DNA of 64,000 nucleotides from Buxus sempervirens. Taxonomy: Eukaryota > Streptophyta > Magnoliopsida > Buxales > Buxaceae. Of this stretch, positions 59,241 through 64,000 are shown in pieces. The position numbers and the translations under genes were made by a program. Where the stretch lies: NCBI GenBank assembly GCA_947561395.2, contig OX387183.1, forward strand, positions 60,867,915 to 60,931,914. Direction: 5' to 3'. The notes beneath the pieces were generated by a model. The model was not told the DNA's origin. It saw only the letters and a list, made by a program, of their open reading frames with translations, and searched no databases. The first letter of the stretch is position 1. The number at the start of each line of letters is the position of its first letter.

Positions 59241-62200
59241 TCAAGCCTCACTCCAATTATCCTCATCATCTTCATCACTCCCAGCCAATGCCTATCAATA
59301 GATTAAAATAATCACCAACATGCTTCTCAGAAGATTTTGCAATGTTAGAAGTATTTCAAGGAATATTGCACTATGGAAAGGAGTCCAACCTGGCGAATTG
59401 CATTCGCTTTCTCCAAAATGGCAACAACCTTCAAGTTAGTTTTAGGACCCTGGATGCTGGTTCTTGTTACCACTGTGCGTTTAAGGTTGAATGACTGATG
59501 AAACCAAAATGAAGTTCTTGCTATCAGAGCCCATGACAGAGTTACATTTGAAATTTCAAAAGGAAATGAAATATCAAATAACATTTCAGAAATAATAGAG
59601 AAATCTGTTAGGTTAAACCTTGGTTCTTATCTGTTCTAGCAATGAATCCCTTTCTTCCACCTTTGGCTCAATCATTGGCCGGAACCGATCTGTTACCCTT
59701 CTTAACTGCAAATAACATTAAGTGGCAAAATTGTTAAGGACTAAAAGATATAGGACTTAAAATTACAGTATATCACCACCATTACCATGCTCTTGTCATG
59801 TGAAGCAACAGCCTCAATGAGAGGATCTTTAGGTCGAGGGCGCTTGGCCTTGTAATTTCCATTTGGCTGCCCATCTTCTGTGGTTGACTGCCCCAATATT
59901 TCTCCTTCTGGAGTTGGTGAATGTTGTCCAGGTTGCTCATATTCACCAGTTGGTGGGGGAGAAAATGAGTCTGGAAGGTTCACTGTTTTTCCCTCTGAAT
60001 TTGAAGATGTGTGTTGAAGCTCATCAACATCTATGAGTTGATCTTTTGACAATGTGTGCTTAAGCTTATCAACATCTAGATGTTGATCTTGTTCTGCTTC
60101 TCCTGACAATGATAGGGAAGCATGCCTAATATTCACATCTTCAATAGTTGTCATTGGTGCAGATAGGTGTAACCTAGACCGTACCATTTCTGCCCCTAAA
60201 TTATGGGAATCAGGCCTTTGATCATCTGTGTCTGGTAATGCTAAGAATGGATTCTCAACTTGCATTATTTTCCCCTCTGAAGGCAGAAAACCCCTTTGTG
60301 TAATCTCATCATTCACCAAGCTAGGTTCTTGACATAATAATGGATTATGAATATGCCGCAATGCTTCTCCCTCTAACATACCAGAAACATGTTGAGATTT
60401 TTCCTCCCCAGTAGATGAGAGTGGGCAGAATAGGTTCAGATGCTCCGCAATCCCTCCTGTTGAAAATTCCTGTCGAGCCTTTTTATCTTCAGTGGCTGGT
60501 AGTACTGTGGAGAATTCATTCAGACTGCGTTGCAGCATTTCTCCCTCTGAAGTTTGTTGAACTTTTCCTATCCTCCACTGTATTGGGGGCAGAGGTGGCA
60601 AAGGGGGCATCTCCAGATTCTCTTGTAGAGCATTAGGATCTGGCAATGGAATATCCAGTGCTAGTCTATTTGATGATGCCTCCAAGTTCTGTGGCTGGAA
60701 TGCCTCAGTTAGCATGTCAGAGCAAGGAAATATTGAATGTAATGAGTCCAAAGCAGGCTTAGGTTTTTCAGTACTATGTACGGCTGCAACTGCAAGTGTT
60801 GAGAACTCTGCTTCAGAGGTATGTGTCAGGGACTCTGCTTGGCAGGACTCGGAAATATCACCAAAGCAACCATTTCCATCCACGTGGTTCAAACAATGTG
60901 CTTGGTCACAATGAAGCGCAGATGATTGGACCCTATCTTTGTCTTCATGTAGAGACTCCAATCGGATCCTATCTTCGTCTTCAAGTACCAACTCCATGTT
61001 AAGTTCATTAGGTTGTAATTCCAAGGATTGTTCTAAAGGAGATCCCAGCTCTTGATGGAAATTGATAGGGGAAGAAATGTCATATTTTGTACTTTCTGGT
61101 AGAGAAATGAGGGAGAAGGACTTTGATTCCCATTTTTTGTCACTTGCCTTTGAAGATGCTGGAGCTATGGTGCCCTCACTGGTATCCAAATTCTTTTGGG
61201 TTTCTTCACACACAGATGAATCATGGACATTGTCAAGGAACACTGAACTAGATATGTCAACAGACTCTGGAGTACACAAATCTCCATTCAAACTTATAGG
61301 AACAACTGTCAGTTGATTCAGTTCCTTCTGTTCATCTGATTCTGTAAGACAGTCTGGACTAGATTCCTCTGTGATTTCTACTTTATTCTGAGCAGAAACC
61401 CCAGAGCTAGAAAGACAACCTTCTTGCACCATGATGATATTCTCCAGCTGAGAAGAAATCAGGTCAGAACACACAATGATCTTATCATAATCCGTCACTG
61501 AATCAGTTGACAGTTGATGACTCTCAGTCACAGATGCAGGCTTCAAAAAATCAGATGGAAATTCAAGAGGCATATCAATTCCCATGGAACCCGAAGAGTT
61601 CAAAGGGACCACAAAAGGCATGGGAACATTTTTCTCCTCGTAACTGATTATATTTGAAGATGTTTCCAGATTCTCACACACCAATTTCACTTCGGAACAT
61701 GGAATGCTAGCTTCTGCAGAATTCAGTTTGAGTGGTGGAATCACATCTGCCATTTCTTGGAATATGTGTTCTGCAAACTCACTAGTATCAGGACTATCAG
61801 TCATTAAGTTTCCAGTGGCTTCCCCAGTTGACAGAACGATGTTATCTACCATCACAATGCTGCTGCCAGGATCTACATCATCCAAAAAACAAGTAGTCAT
61901 AGAATCAGGTTGCCTAGGTGGTGATTCAAAACCTGAACAAGCTTCCACTTCTTGACCATTGAAGCCATCAACTTGTTCTTCTGTCTCTAAAGTAACTGAA
62001 GTGGGTAAATCAAGCTTTCTGCTTATCAAATTTTCTGTGGGACCATCTTCAGCAGTAGCACGGTCTATGGGAAGAACATCTTCAGGAGAGTTGTCTTCAC
62101 ATTTCTTGTCAAGATATAGATCAGAGACACCAGACCGATGCAACAAAGCAGAAGAAGATACAATGAGAATTCCATCATCCAACTTGGGCCGAGGTTGGTT

Positions 62201-63789
62201 ATCAACAGACATGGTTGAGTGAGAAACATCTCTGTTCTGCAAAGAAAGCCCAGATACGTTGGTAGTATGGGGTAAGTTACCATCCAAATTCCCACCATCT
62301 TGTTCCCTATTTGATGATTTGACAGCTTCAACAAAATCAGAGGTGACTTCAATTGATTCTGACCCCCCCAATTGAACTTCACTCAAGGTTTCTCCAGCAT
62401 CTAGATGCAAAGGAGTAGAATTTGTACTTGTAAGACAGGAATCACAAGATGCTACTCCAAATTCAGATCTATAACGTGGGATATTGGATACTTCATTGCA
62501 GGTACCATTGCGGACTAAATACTCTAGAGATATGGTTCGTGTACCGTCCTCATTTCTAGAAAGCTTCTTGGTTGATATATCATCAATTTCAGCCAAGTAA
62601 ATCTCAGTTGATGTATAAAATTTTGCTCCCATTGGCACATTCTCAGCCACATTGCTTAGCGTATCAGAGTAGGAAACACTAGATACCCTTTTGTTGATAG
62701 AATTTATCTCCTCATCTGATGCACTAGAATTTCCAATTGAGAGGGAATCTGAAAATTGAGATTGGAGATCCTGATCTCGTTTGTATATGTCAGGATCCAT
62801 TCCCAATGTTCCAAATTTGAAGAAATCTTGCTTTTTCTTCGGTCTACAATCAGTGTCTGTTCCTCTTTCTGACTCCATGACAGTTAGTGCATCCATGTAA
62901 TTGTCCACCTCACTGGTTAAGTCATCAGAATGATACCGTTCTGCATTGGCTTCTGTATTACTTTCCCCATCAATTGCTAATTTCATACGATCATCTGCCA
63001 CATAAAGGTTTGACAAATCCTTTTCTTGCTCACTGTTAGTTTTTGGGTCAGGCACTTTATTCATAATTTCACCCTCAATAACATCATCCTTGGTTATGTC
63101 TTCAGATTGGTAGCCTTCTGTATTGGTTTCTATATTGCTTTCCCCATCAATTGCTAATTTCTTTTGAATTTCCACACCATAAAATTTTGATGAAGCATTT
63201 TCTAGACCACCATCAGTGTTAATGTCGGGCAATTTGTTCAATCTTTCATCCTTATTGACATCCTTACTCACCTCAACAATGGATGGCTCTAGAATTGCTT
63301 CCTGTCCAGTGGAAGATACATTTGGGCTTCCATCTCTCTGCAAAAATTTATTGCCAGGACTCTCAGCACTGATCTCACGTATTTCAAGACCCAATTCACA
63401 GGAATCACTGGATCTTATTTTCAAGCACTGAGAAGTAGCAGAACTTTCACAAAACAGTTCATACTCAAGGGAATAAGTCTCAAGAAATTTCTCCATGTAG
63501 CTTTTCCCAGTTCTTGAATCAAAATTAGATCCATTTAATGGTCTTTTTAACTTCACTTGACCTGCAGGGATATTATTACTGCTCAATCTGCGCTCCTCCA
63601 AAAACAGTTGATGCAATCTGCATGTTGAAAATGAAATCTGAGTTACTAATCAACGATTTACAGTTAGAAAATTATTACAGCAATTAAAAAGGATCCAAGC
63701 CTTTCTACAAGAACTTTGATGTCTCACTTGACATGGGATGTTGGATAAGTATCCAGAGTTTCTCCATTCCGCAATAGCGATCCTTTTTT
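59241..63789 (-). CDS. SCAR/WAVE family protein, 3' five exons
   Basis: Part of a gene whose 5' end lies beyond the window. Minus-strand exons with GT-AG borders: 63728-63789, 59786-63617, 59619-59705, 59390-59494, 59241-59291. The N-terminal SCAR homology domain's last part is visible (TSHVK then LHQLFLEERRLSS and TGKSYMEKFLETYSLEY). A very long, low-complexity acidic/Ser-rich exon follows, then the poly-Pro-like MPPLPPLPPIQWRIGKVQ. The C-terminal VCA module is complete: WH2-like DPLIEAVASHDKSM with LRRVTDRFRP, the connector AILEKANAIRQ, and the acidic tail SDEDDEDNWSEA. SCAR proteins in the WAVE complex switch on Arp2/3 actin nucleation in cell-shape control. The long exon has an internal repeat near KLAIDGESN (two copies). 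Confidence 0.95.
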
Positions 63790-64000
63790 CTGCCACAGAG
63801 ATGAAAAGGGGCTTCTTAGATGTCATAAAATAGTTGGAAAGTACATAAATGCATGTCATTTCCAGTATCAAGAAAAGAAACTCATTTACCAATTGACGAG
63901 ATAGATATTATCAAAGTTAGTATTACACTATCTTAAAACACACACCAAACATGTAAGAGTTATTGACTTTCTCTGGTTCCAATTATTTTTTAGATTTAAA
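63790..64000 (-). other. SCAR intron, cut by the window end
   Basis: On the minus strand this reads as an AT-rich intron ending in the CTGTGGCAG acceptor before the exon at 63789. I see no further exon within the window. Confidence 0.75.

Overview
This is nuclear DNA of a flowering plant. Evidence: GT-AG introns in every cellular gene, a DYW-class pentatricopeptide repeat protein, a SCAR/WAVE protein, an IREG-type ferroportin, Ty1/copia, LINE, hAT, SINE and MITE elements, and AT-rich gene-poor spacers. The proteins look eudicot-like, but I cannot name the species from sequence alone.

Left part (about 1-40,800): a tandem array of four intact nine-exon genes, called A, B, C and D here, all on the plus strand. 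They encode staphylococcal-nuclease-fold, calcium-dependent nucleases of the plant CAN family. Around each gene lie duplicated blocks: an upstream block shared by A and C, and a downstream block shared by A, C and D, of which B keeps only the first part. Each block carries its own insertions. A near-complete LINE sits in the 3' UTR region of A (6300-12070). An Ac-like hAT element (13983-17453), a large probable solo LTR (17466-19706) and a 2.1-kb fold-back element with arms of about 700 bp (19877-21994) lie between A and B. A tandem MITE/GC-rich cluster (24451-25368) lies between B and C, and a decayed copia element (29965-34581) lies behind C. Because the blocks are paralogous, several insertions have an in-window 'empty site' that confirms the target-site duplications. 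An older solo LTR of the same copia family sits in antisense at the same place in blocks A, C and D, so it predates the block duplications.

The four nuclease genes are mosaics. In exon 1, intron 1 and upstream, A pairs with C and B with D; from the second half of exon 5 to the 3' UTR, A pairs with D and B with C. They also differ in features that should matter for function: the N-terminal lipidation signal (MGN start and Cys pair), a 24-bp duplication that adds an upstream ATG in A and C, the DGDT metal-site motif (kept only in D), an 11-residue Lys-rich insertion in A, and the C-terminus.

Right part (40,800-64,000): ordinary single-copy genes, all on the minus strand. They are a small Sel1-repeat protein (43059-44006), an intronless PPR-DYW protein (46873-48939), an eight-exon IREG/ferroportin (49876-55991) and the 3' five exons of a SCAR/WAVE gene (59241-63789, continuing beyond the window). 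They are separated by AT-rich spacers holding small non-autonomous elements: a hAT-type MITE, a Mutator-type MITE, a fold-back MITE related to the 2.1-kb element, a hairpin, and a tRNA-derived SINE inside a ferroportin intron. These genes have no obvious shared pathway.
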